NCBI GenBank assembly: GCA_030737835.1
Contig: CM060856.1
Coordinates: 12,366,777-12,430,776, forward strand
Reading direction: 5' to 3'
DNA length: 64,000 nt
DNA from: Acorus gramineus
Lineage: Eukaryota; Streptophyta; Magnoliopsida; Acorales; Acoraceae
The position numbers and the translations under genes were made by a program. Below, in pieces: positions 1 to 9,629 of this stretch. How positions within the stretch are numbered: the first letter of the stretch is position 1; every line of letters begins with the position of its first letter. Under the pieces are notes generated by a model that did not search any database, was not told where the DNA came from, and saw only the letters and a list, made by a program, of their open reading frames with translations.

Positions 1-1133
1 GATCAAATCTCCCCTTATCAGCAGGCGACAAGACTCGAACCCAAGTTTTCTCACTAAAGAGAGGCTACCTCTCACATCCTATGAAGAGGAGTTTTACCAT
101 CTTTTGATTGAAAATAAACAAACAAAAAGAAATCTAGGTATGTTTAACAGATCAAGGACCACATTATATATTAAACTCTACTTGGTTTTGCTTTCCTTGA
201 TTTCATGAACTAAAGATCTCTTTCAGATTCATCAGTTGTGACTGGTAGTTTGACTGAGACATTCTTTTCAGATGAAAGCGTCGGTAGATTCTTAAGGAAA
301 GGAAAAAATTAAAAAAAAAAAAAAAAAGACTTGAAAGCTAAGTAGATAGAAGGATATGGGGGAAAATCTTTATATCCTATATGCAACATGACAAAACTTG
401 CATGACAACTTTATCTTTAACTTCCAAAAATAATTGACAAGTGTTTGTCTTCAAAGCAATGAAAACACCATTAAAAAAATGTGTCTTAATTACCTCTCTG
501 ATCTTACAAGGCAAGGATACCATTTCATCCTTTAAAATTATTAAAACTTTTGTGATATATGAATTATCATATTTGATATTAAATTTAATTTCTTAACAAT
601 TAATTTTAATTTTAGCTAGAGTCTTGCAGAAGCAGTGGGACTATCCTAACAAACATGAAACTGAAGAACAAACATGTTTGCATGTGTGGGTTTTACTCTT
701 TTTTAAAAAAAATTGGTACACAATTTTTTTGATGGTTAAGAATTATACCACTAGACATAGTTAAATTTTAATCAAAATAATGACATTAAAAACAGTTTTA
801 CATGCATTATTAACTCATTAGCCCATACATAATCCTCTGCTGTCACACAAAGAATCCAGACTCCTATAAAATTAGCAATTTTAGAAATTAAACATTCATA
901 CCCAACAACTAAATAATTATAATATCAGTTCTAAGAATCATATATATAACATGACAACATTTGTAAATTTTTTAACTAATAGAAATTCTCTAAATTTAAA
1001 TAACTTTTCCTTATGGACAATCATGTACAATTTTTTTCCCAACAATAAAATCTATAATTAATTAACAAAAAATCTTATGACACTTAATTAAAAAACAATC
1101 AATAGAACTACGCGAACGAATTCAATAACATAC
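1..1133 (-). other. first intron of the NAC gene (open at left edge)
   Basis: AT-rich sequence downstream of the NAC exon 1 donor site. No second NAC exon (the part of the domain following EPWDLPG) could be read here on the minus strand, so the intron is at least 1.1 kb and continues beyond the window, unless the gene is broken. Confidence 0.6.
30..115 (-). repeat. possible tRNA-related SINE fragment
   Basis: Read on the minus strand this stretch contains GGGTTCGAGTC, close to the internal B-box of RNA polymerase III promoters (GGTTCGANTCC). Short similar remnants (GATGGTTAAG followed by an imperfect B-box) occur near 21,548-21,600 on the plus strand and, without a clear B-box, near 732. This may be the head of a plant SINE, but no full A-box/B-box pair or tail with target duplication was resolved. 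Confidence 0.22.
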
Positions 1134-1290
1134 CAGGTAAATCCCAAGGCTCGCATTTGTAGAGATCGACTTCGGGGATGATCTCGAGCTCGATCTTCTT
1201 TCCATTGATCTTCCTCTTAAGGTAGTAAGCGACGAGCTCTTCGTCTGTCGGATGGAACCGGAAACCGGGAGGCAGAGTCATTGGTGACAT
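1134..1290 (-). CDS. NAC-domain transcription factor, exon 1 (partial gene)
   Basis: The exon encodes about 52 residues: [20 protein letters not shown], then YYLKRKING, then [17 protein letters not shown]. These are NAC subdomains A and B of a plant-specific DNA-binding family. The reading ends at a CCTG|GTATGT donor in phase 1, the position where NAC genes usually have their first intron. The [16 protein letters not shown] wording resembles the ANAC028/045/086 branch, though I would not assign a member from one exon. I chose the ATG at 1290 because it is followed directly by the conserved [13 protein letters not shown] block; an alternative Met lies three codons in (SPM-T). A CT/GA microsatellite lies about 190 bp upstream in the likely 5' UTR or promoter. 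The rest of the gene lies beyond the left edge. Confidence 0.85.
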
Positions 1291-1474
1291 TTCTTTCACA
1301 GAAAAAACTAATATGACCCTCAAAAAAACAAAAGATGAATGAGAGGCAGGCTTCTAATAAAATTCCAGAAACCAGCCTCAAAAACCAAGTTGGCTTTTTC
1401 AACTAATGAACAGAGGCTCCTGTAACAATAACAAACGTAACACAGTTATCAGAATTAACAACCAAAGATCCAAC

Positions 1475-1478
<4 letters not shown>

Positions 1479-1512
<34 letters not shown>
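1479..1512. repeat. (GA)n microsatellite
   Basis: About 34 bp of uninterrupted GA, reading as CT on the NAC coding strand. CT tracts are common in plant 5' UTRs, so this may be transcribed. Confidence 0.9.
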
Positions 1513-1515
<3 letters not shown>

Positions 1516-2106
1516 TCTTAATTAATGGAAGATGGAAGAGAAAGAGAGGGAGAGAAAGGGAGGTATTATGAGACCCCGTCATTAGCTTTATATCGTTATG
1601 TTTTTCATTATTATTATTATTATTATTGGTGGGTGGGGTTATTGGCTTTCAATAGATTCTTCTTATCGTTCCCATGAAGCCCCACACTTTATTTTTATTT
1701 TTTTTTATCCGAAATATCTAAAGCTGGTTCTTTTTGTTTTTATTGATAAAAAGAGATTGACACGTGAACATAAATGATTGGTGGATCGAACGAGTTTTTG
1801 AAGTCGCGGTCATTAGTCACACCGTGATGACCAAAAGATATGTCCTTTTCACACGATCTTCCGTCGGGGAAGGAGATCGCCGACTTGATCCGTCTACTGT
1901 TATGGCATATCTTTTATGGTCGCTGAAAATCTTCTATGCAAACTTTATATTATTAGCTACTGGAATATTTAAGATTAAGTTTGGGTAATGATATAAGTTA
2001 TTTTTAGATAATAATTATATCAAATGTATATGTCATTTTTTGTTCAATTAGTTGTGTATTTAGTTAATTATCTTTAATGAAAAACTAATAAAATGAAGTT
2101 TTTATT
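1513..2106. other. NAC upstream region
   Basis: Intergenic sequence upstream of the NAC gene. It contains a TTA microsatellite (about 1607-1626), one CACGTG G-box near 1762 and AT-rich DNA running up to the Mutator-like element. No coding signal seen. Confidence 0.5.
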
Positions 2107-2115
2107 TTCCTTTCA

Positions 2116-2171
2116 ATAATGATTCTTGGGCCCCAATTAGTAGACCCCATCATAAGCCCCATGAGGTGGCA
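2116..2171 (+). repeat. left terminal inverted repeat of the 4.1 kb element
   Basis: Pairs with the right end; the best-conserved core is AAGCCCCATGAGGTGGCA at about 2154-2171. Confidence 0.7.
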
Positions 2172-2552
2172 AGTTTGAATTACCCATATTACCCCCCCTA
2201 ACTAATCTCACCGTTTTTTTCCATAACCGGTCCAATAAATGTTGAGGCAGTTACGATTTGGCTGATTATTTCCCTTTTTGAAGATATCAATTCAAATGCA
2301 CGTTCAAAAAAATAAAAAATGATGGGTTTCCTCTTTTTTTATACCGATTGATCTGTCGTAACGAAAATAAACAACAATTTTATTTTTCAATCAGATCTGG
2401 TCGGCGGAGAAGAGAAGATTTCAACGTTTTTTTTTTGTGCGATTTGATTGTGGTGCAAACATCCAGGTTAGGCCTTTTTGGACCCAAAAAATCAGGATTT
2501 GTAATGTTTAGATCCAGATTGATCGGTGTAAATGAAAACAAATTTTGAAATT

Positions 2553-3660
2553 TTTTTTTTCAGTTTGATCGATGGAGAATATAAGAATTACACGATTCAT
2601 TTATTTTGTTTACGACCTGATTGTGGTGCAAACAATGGCGATTCATTCAGGTTAGGCATTTTCGATCTCAATAAAATATGTTGATCTGATTTTTCGTCAT
2701 TCCTTTGAATCATCATATACATGTATTGAATCTGAATTTAATTTAAATTCATTTTTCTTTAAATTAAGATACATGGTGTATCTTAATTCTGTTGGTGAGA
2801 GTTAAAAGCCTAGCTAGTATTTGTTTTTTATTTTTCAGTTTGATTGGTTGAAAATATAAGATTTACACGGTTGTGGTGGAACCAATGGTGATCCATTCAG
2901 GTTAGACTGTTTTTAGATCTGAATAATTCAATTTGATACGATTTTTTTCACTGTCCCTTTGAACCATCGTGTTCTTTAAATTAAGATACATGGTGTATCT
3001 TAATTCTGTTGGTGAGAGTTAAAAGCCTACCTAGTATTTGTTTTTTATTTTTCAGTTTGATTGGTTGAAAATATAAGATTTTACACGGTTGTGGTGGAAC
3101 CAATGGTGATCCATTCAGGTTAGACTGTTTTTAGATCTGAATAATTCAATTTGATACGATTTTTTTCACTGTCCCTTTGAACCATCGTATTCTTTAAATT
3201 AAGATACATGGTGTATCTTAATTCTGTTGGTGAGAGTTAAAAGCCTACCTAGTATTTGTTTTTTATTTTTCAGTTTGATTGGTTGAAAATATAAGATTTT
3301 ACACGGTTGTGGTGGAACCAATGGTGATCCATTCAGGTTAGACTGTTTTTAGATCTGAATAATTCAATTTGATACGATTTTTTTCACTGTCCCTTTGAAC
3401 CATCGTATTCTTTAAATTAAGATACATGGTGTATCTTAATTCTGTTGGTGAGAGTTAAAAGCCTACCTAGTATTTGTTTTTTATTTTTCAGTTTGATTGG
3501 TCGAAAATATTAGATTTACACGGTTGTGGTGGAACCAATGGCGATCCATTCAGGTTAGACTGTTTTTAGATCTGAATAATTCAATTTGATACGATTTTTT
3601 TCACTGTTCCTTTGAATCATCATATTCTTTAAATTAAGATACATGTGGTGTATCTTAATT
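2553..3660 (+). repeat. tandem array of ~217 bp units with exon-like cassettes
   Basis: The marker AAATTAAGATACATG recurs at 2761, 2978, 3196, 3414 and 3631, giving a period of 217-218 bp. There are about four near-identical copies plus diverged copies to the left. Each unit has a pyrimidine-rich tract ending in TTTTTCAG, then 62-63 bases containing ATGGTGATCCATTCAG (or ATGGCGATCCATTCAG), then the donor-like GTTAGACTG. The same layout, more diverged, is seen near 2562-2650 and 2397-2466. All three frames upstream of the ATG carry stops, so the cassette would be mostly 5' UTR plus a start codon (MVIHS or MAIHS). Each unit also holds an inverted pair AAGATAC...GTATCTT. Confidence 0.9.
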
Positions 3661-3692
3661 CTGTTGCATACTTGTGTTTTTAGATCTGAAGT

Positions 3693-3782
3693 AAAGGACG
3701 ACCACCGTCAAGAAGGAAGGCACCCAAGGTGTATAAGCCGAGAAACAAGAAGGCAAAAATACCTGAAAGCTCTAATTGTTAG
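3693..3782 (+). pseudogene. terminal exon remnant, FAR1/FRS- or MULE-like C-terminus
   Basis: An open stretch of 29 codons begins KGRPPSRRKAPK and ends ...KKAKIPESSNC followed by TAG. A basic KGRPP(S/T)(K/R)RK tail is typical of FAR1-RELATED SEQUENCE proteins and of the Mutator-like transposases they derive from. A pyrimidine-rich tract ending TTTTTAG lies just upstream (near 3683), and the alternative GAAG|T also fits an acceptor. In the frame used, a stop lies three codons upstream, so the stretch can only be translated as a spliced exon. No catalytic transposase domain is present in the element. The assignment rests on a short, compositionally biased peptide and is tentative. Confidence 0.45.
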
Positions 3783-3879
3783 TAGGTTGTAGAGGGCTTT
3801 TTGATTTTCTCCATTGTACAACACATTTGATGTCAATGTGTTCTGTGAATGTGTTTTTCACTATTTTCTCAAAGTGTGT

Positions 3880-5375
3880 AGGTTTTTATTTTATGTTTTA
3901 AGATACATTTTATGTTTTCAGATACATCACATTTTATATACACATGACATTATAGATTCAAATCATTCTGTCTTCTGACATTCAGGTTTTCAGATACAGT
4001 GTGTAAAATTCAGATACATACACAATTTGATGTCAATCATTCTATCTTCTAACATACAGGTTTTCAGATACAGTGTTCAAAATTCAGATACATACACATC
4101 CAGGCAATAAGCTTGTACTTAATATGTGAAAGATATACACAATTTGATATGATTCAATTGAATTAAGATACATTCAAATCAAAAGAACCATATTTTTGAT
4201 AAGTACAGAAATTCAGATACACACATTCACAATTTTGATAAGTTGAAAACATTGTTGGTTAGTAATATAGGTTTTTATTTTATGTTTTAAGATACAACTT
4301 ATGTTTTCAGATACATCACATTTTATATACACATGACAGTTTAGATTCAAATCATTCTGTCTTCTGACATTCAGGTTTTCAGATACAGTGTGTAAAATTC
4401 AGATACATACACAATTTGATGTCAATCATTCTATCTTCTAACATACAGGTTTTCAGATACAGTGTTCAAAATTCAGATACATACACATCCAGGCAATAAG
4501 CTTGTACTTAATATGTGAAAGATATACACAATTTGATATGATTCAATTGAATTAAGATACATTCAAATCAAAAGAACCATATTTTTGATAAGTACAGAAA
4601 TTCAGATACACACATTCACAATTATTTTTTTATGTATTTTATGTTTTAAGATACATTTTATGTTTTCAGATACATCACATTTTATATACACATGACATTA
4701 TAGATTCAAATCATTCTGTCTTCTGACATTCAGGTTTTCAGATACAGTGTGTAAAATTCAGATACATACACAATTTGATGTCAATCATTCTATCTTCTAA
4801 CATACAGGTTTTCAGATACAGTGTTCAAAATTCAGATACATACACATCCAGGCAATAAGCTTGTACTTAATATGTGAAAGATATACACAATTTGATATGA
4901 TTCAATTGAATTAAGATACATTCAAATCAAAAGAACCATATTTTTGATAAGTACAGAAATTCAGATACACACATTCACAATTTTGATAAGTTGAAAACAT
5001 TGTTGGTTAGTAATATAGGTTTTTATTTTATGTTTTAAGATACAACTTATGTTTTCAGATACATCACATTTTATATACACATGACAGTTTAGATTCAAAT
5101 CATTCTGTCTTCTGACATTCAGGTTTTCAGATACAGTGTGTAAAATTCAGATACATACACAATTTGATGTCAATCATTCTATCTTCTAACATACAGGTTT
5201 TCAGATACAGTGTTCAAAATTCAGATACATACACATCCAGGCAATAAGCTTGTACTTAATATGTGAAAGATATACACAATTTGATATGATTCAATTGAAT
5301 TAAGATACATTCAAATCAAAAGAACCATATTTTTGATAAGTACAGAAATTCAGATACACACATTCACAATTATTT
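3880..5375 (+). repeat. higher-order tandem repeat packed with AGATACA
   Basis: Two ~749 bp copies (about 3880-4627 and 4629-5371), each made of two related halves of about 388 and 361 bp. Markers AAGATACATTTTATG at ~3899 and ~4648, and AAGATACAACTTATG at ~4287 and ~5036, show the alternation. The copies look almost identical. Within each half the heptamer AGATACA, usually as TTCAGATACA, recurs about every 20-60 bp; I estimate 35-45 occurrences over the array and its flanks up to ~5590. No coding frame is maintained. Confidence 0.9.
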
Positions 5376-6186
5376 TTTTTTGTCTTGCTGTAATCGTATG
5401 ACCGGTCAGTGTTGTTTTAAGATACACACTGTATCTTAAAATGAAACAAATTCATATATTTTCAGATACACTACTTCGTTTGGCAAACAAATTCATGTAT
5501 ATGAAGTTAGATTTGTATGCATTGCTAAAGAATAACTGATTAATTCCAGATACACCATTTGTTTGATTTTCAGATACACTATTGAGGAGTACAAACTTGT
5601 TCACATTGCAGTTAAAAATAAAATTAATTCTACATTTACTATTTCATCAATTACACGGTATTAATGGAAGAAATTCAGATGCACGGAAGGAAAAATTTCA
5701 CAACTGAGACAATTTTTTTATTGGATTCCACATTTGGAAGAAGTGAAAAAAAAATGTGATTTTTTTATCAGATACAAATGACCTGTTTTTTTTTTTTGTC
5801 AAAAAAAAAAAAAAAAAACAAATACAAAGTGACAGTGAAGTTTCGATTGGCGGAAGAAATCTATCCTTTTTTATTCGCCATTGTTAACGGTTTGTTGGGG
5901 AAGAGAATCAGATGGATTGAAATCTTGATCGCCTAATTTTTTTTCTTTTGTTTTCATTCATATGGCTTTGCCCAAATCGGAACCCTAACATTTAAATTTT
6001 ATTGGGGAGAGGAATTAATGGTGCCCCCATTTGTGGAAGAATTCGGTTACTTTGGGGAGAGGAATTAATGGTGCCCCAATTTATGGGATTCGGTTACTAT
6101 TTGATTGAGGATATTAATGATAAGGGTAGTTGTGTAATTGGCCTTTTGGTGGTTAGAAAAAGTCAATCAAGCAACCATTAGGATTG

Positions 6187-6245
6187 TGCCACCTCATGGG
6201 GCTTACCAATGGGGCCTAACTTTTGGGGCCTGGGTAGCAGCACTG
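6187..6245 (-). repeat. right terminal inverted repeat of the 4.1 kb element
   Basis: Reverse complement begins CAGTGCTGCTACCCAGGCCC and continues to GCCCCATGAGGTGGCA, matching the left end. Confidence 0.7.
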
Positions 6246-6254
6246 TTTTTTTTT

Positions 6255-8779
6255 AGTTGATCATTTAGATAAGTTGTAGATAATATGTGAATAATTATCT
6301 ATAAAAAGTAAAAAAGTGATTTGATACGTGAGTTATCTGATTTATAAAAAGTGATTGTAGGTGATTTAATATGTGAGTGCCTCGAATAGCAGCGAAATAA
6401 GTTAGGATAAAATAACACAAATTTAAAAAGAACATGAAAAAATTCATCGGATATAATAAAATGATTTAAATACAAATGATTTTTTTTTCTTTGCACATAC
6501 ATTGACACTTTTATACACTTAATGCATGTAGTATATGTGATTCATTGTGCACAAATTACGGAGGCGTTTTCTTCTTGAGAGACAATATTAATCTCATATA
6601 ATTTTATTTCACAATGCATGAATCAGATTGAAATGTTTGGTAACAACAAATAGAATATGAAAATCGATCTGGACATCCACTATCAACAAATGAAGCCTGG
6701 TTATTCTAGTTTAGTGCATGAGGTGCATATCTCAGGTTCTGATTCACATAAGTACGTACCACACAGAGGTCGTTCTGAATCATATATCACCATAATAACA
6801 AGGTTCACCAAGAACCGCATCAACTTAAAAAGATAAATGCATTAAGAAATATCAACACTTGGCAACCAATGTTCACATAAAAAGACTAGTTTCATTTATA
6901 GTCTAGTCACTGATCCTAAAAAAAAACGTATTTCATAAGTATCAAATGAATGCATAAACATATTGAAATGAAAAATAAGACTAAAAATAATATTGATCCA
7001 TCAACCACCTTCTCAGTAATTGAGGCTCAGAGAACAGTTAGTGTGGACGATACTGAAATGCGCTTTTCACACGTGGGAACGGTCAGGATAGGATCGCTTG
7101 GAGCTGGCCACATATATATATCCTTTTATGGATTTTGAGCACCAATGCAGAGATATTCAACTTGTTATCCCACTTTTTCTTTTTCACCAATCCATCTCCG
7201 GGTGCTTTTCTCCTTTATGAGTTTATTCTTTTCTCGAGCTCCATTAACGCTTCCTTCCAATCCCCCCATTAAAAAAACATTATTCACAAGGCTGCTGATG
7301 TGTCACCAACTCAGCCTTTTCAGACAAAAGAAAAATTAAAGAACACCCTCTTGAAATTTTAAAGCAACCCATATTAACCTTTAAGTGTAGCTTTTTTTTT
7401 ATTGTCATGGATAATGTTTGAGAAAAATAATGTTTATCTAACAAAACATGGTGTGAAATAATGGATTATGTGTAACAGTACAAGTATTCTATGTCTTTAT
7501 ATAAATTTGTATATGTTGTTATATGTAATTAGAATTCCACATCATTATGTATATTTTTACATGTTATAGAACCAAATCAAAACTGACCAAATACATATTC
7601 AGATACCATGGATTTCAAGTTGGTTACAGAGCTAAACAAAACCACAGAGGGAATCAGATTTTGTGAATGCTGTTGGTAGAGGGATCGATACTTGAGTGAT
7701 GGTATGGATATTTCGGCTAACTTTGGGAAGTGGCAAGCATATACGATTATAAAATTGGTATACAATCATTTATACCTTGTGTATGTTGTTCTCTACATGT
7801 ATTTTTTTTATTATTATATCGTTTAATGATTTGGGTGTTTTGTGTTGGTGTTAACAAATGTTTGCATGACCGAAAGGTCTTCATACAAACTTTTTTTAGC
7901 TTTGCAAATTGATTAATTAGGACATATCATCATCATTTTTTTATATATTTTTTTTGTTTATAAACATGGCCTGAGAATCTTAATGTCTCATTCATGTTAG
8001 ATTTGCACCTGACAACAAATAAGCCCTTTCCAGATGGGTGTTCCCACTTCTTTTGTTCATATAAAAACAAATACACAAAAATTTCCTGAGATGTTGCAAG
8101 TTGAATATATTTAAAGAGTGGATTAAAGTTCACAAGTTTAGTTGTAGCCTTGTAGGGGGGGAATAAGAGTGGCTTTTTGCAGGTTGCTATTGAACATGTA
8201 TAGATTGGTTCAAAAAGAGGAGATGATACATACACGGTTTGCAATCCCATTTGAAACACTTTTCCTTCTTTATTTAATATAGAACATACTAGTTTATGAC
8301 TTTATGTTATATGATTTTTTTTGTAATATATATACACAATCAATTCATTTAAGTTATGCATCATTTTTGTAGAATTATATATGTTAAAAATTATTAAAAG
8401 TTGTAAGCTAAGGATTACGGATAATATTAGACTAGAAAGGGTATGTATTCTTGCAGGTCCAACCAGAGCATTTTTTTTTTCTAATCCAGTATATATCACA
8501 TTTAAAAAATGTTAAAAAATATATTTTATTAGATAGTATATATTTTAAAATAAATCAAAATACACTGAGACAACAAATTAAAAGTCGTCGTTATTAACAT
8601 TTGCGAAGCAAAAAATTGTCCTAATATTTGCCAAGCAAAATAGAGAGTTCTTGGACAGCACCATGAGTTGGATCTCCCACCCCCCCTCTGTAGGCCCAAT
8701 AGAATCCCACAAGGCCCATTATATTGTAGCCCACACATCGTTTTGATTATGTTTTGAAGAGCGTTTGATATACTCAATT
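6255..8779. other. AT-rich intergenic region
   Basis: About 2.5 kb with no recognisable gene. The start (about 6255-6440) resembles an AT-rich dispersed sequence also seen near 15,370-15,490 and 19,260-19,530: runs such as AATATGTGAATAAT and GTGATTTGATA, followed by a segment with CAGCGAAATA or CAGTGAAATA. These look like fragments of an old MITE-type family. Short open frames here show no family features. Confidence 0.4.
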
Positions 8780-9030
8780 TGTTTTGCAGTCATTATACAC
8801 TATAGTACAATATATATTGCATTATAATAGTGTAACGGATTTTATCATAGTGTACAACACATAAAAAAATCATTTTTTTAAAACGAAAAAATGTACTACT
8901 GTATCTCAGTATGTATTTCATTTCATATAATAGCATGTACTTCAATGATGAGAGAGTATGTTTTTTAAAAAAAAGATAGAAAAAAAGAAACGGTGTGGAG
9001 TGAGACTGTTGGACATATCATTTTCCTTTG
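8780..9030 (+). repeat. dispersed AT-rich repeat, copy 1
   Basis: Shares an ordered set of short blocks with 18,220-18,420, 25,560-25,780 and 25,830-26,080: TGTATTTCATTT..ATAATAG, a TGTACTTCAA-like block, an A-rich tract with AAAGATAG/AAAAAG, GTGTGGA(G/C)TG and TTGGACATATCATTTTC. No coding capacity; ends not resolved. Confidence 0.5.
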
Positions 9031-9323
9031 TTGAAATATATATATTTAGTTAATAGAGTATTTTTAATGATGTACTTAAAGTCACCAAATAAATTTATAA
9101 TTTTAAGCAAATCATAATTAGGCAAAGTGATTGTCCCTAAAATTACCAATGTGATGGTGAGATCTCCGAGTATCACATCCCAGACAAAGGTCACGTTTGA
9201 AAATAGGTTTGGGGTGCTTTTAGGTTTAGAAAAAGCTGATTTCTCCAAACTCGTTTTCAAATAGAAAAAAAAAATGCAGCTTAATTAAAAGTTGTATACA
9301 TTTTTGTAAAAAAATATCATAAA

Positions 9324-9629
9324 TGTTGTAAACTAAATAGAATATGATATATAAGAGTATATAAACAAACCACACAAGCATATAGAGAAGAGAAGTAGAG
9401 AGAGATTCTTATTCACTTTGTTGGTTGTATACAAGAGAGAACCCCTCTATTTATAGGATGCATAGAGGAATCCCAAAGGTGGAGAGTTACAAGTCTATAG
9501 AGGTGAGGGGGAGATAGTGGGGCACTAATGGGAGTGTTATGGAATAGAAGAGTGGGGGAGGTTATGGAGTTGAAGAGTGGGGGAGGTTATAGGTTAGAGA
9601 AGTGGTGGTTATCCACCATATTCACAACA
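9324..9629 (-). repeat. copia LTR (left in window, 3' LTR of the element)
   Basis: Begins TGTTGTAAAC, ends TTCACAACA; nearly identical to 14,841-15,147. It contains a duplicated GAAGAGTGGGGGAGGTTAT motif. Confidence 0.95.

Larger units (their letters stand above)
2116..6245 (+). mobile_element. Mutator-like element, non-autonomous, 4.1 kb
   Basis: The two ends are inverted copies of each other. Left 2131-2171 and the reverse complement of right 6187-6230 share GGCCCCAA, an ACCCCAT/GCCCCAT block and AAGCCCCATGAGGTGGCA; weaker similarity extends to CAATAATG (left) and CAGTGCTG (right). The flanking 9-mers, TTTTCCTTT and TTTTTTTTT, agree at 7 of 9 positions, which would fit a Mutator-type 9 bp target duplication but is low-complexity. 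Inside, in order: exon-like cassettes in a tandem array, a short terminal exon with a FAR1/FRS-like tail, and a long array of AGATACA motifs. No transposase core is present, so this looks like an internal deletion derivative. A second member at 29,986-31,240 has homologous ends. A hAT assignment (CAGTG end, 8 bp duplication) is possible but less likely. Confidence 0.72.

Noticed and set aside
3880-5375. Regularly spaced repeats suggesting a CRISPR-like array
   Set aside because: The spacers are themselves duplicated, spacing is irregular, and the region lies inside a plant TIR element. It is a higher-order tandem repeat.
9018-9260. 80-codon minus-strand open frame left of the copia element
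   Set aside because: No domain, repeat-rich context, and it ends in low-complexity DNA; not distinguishable from chance.
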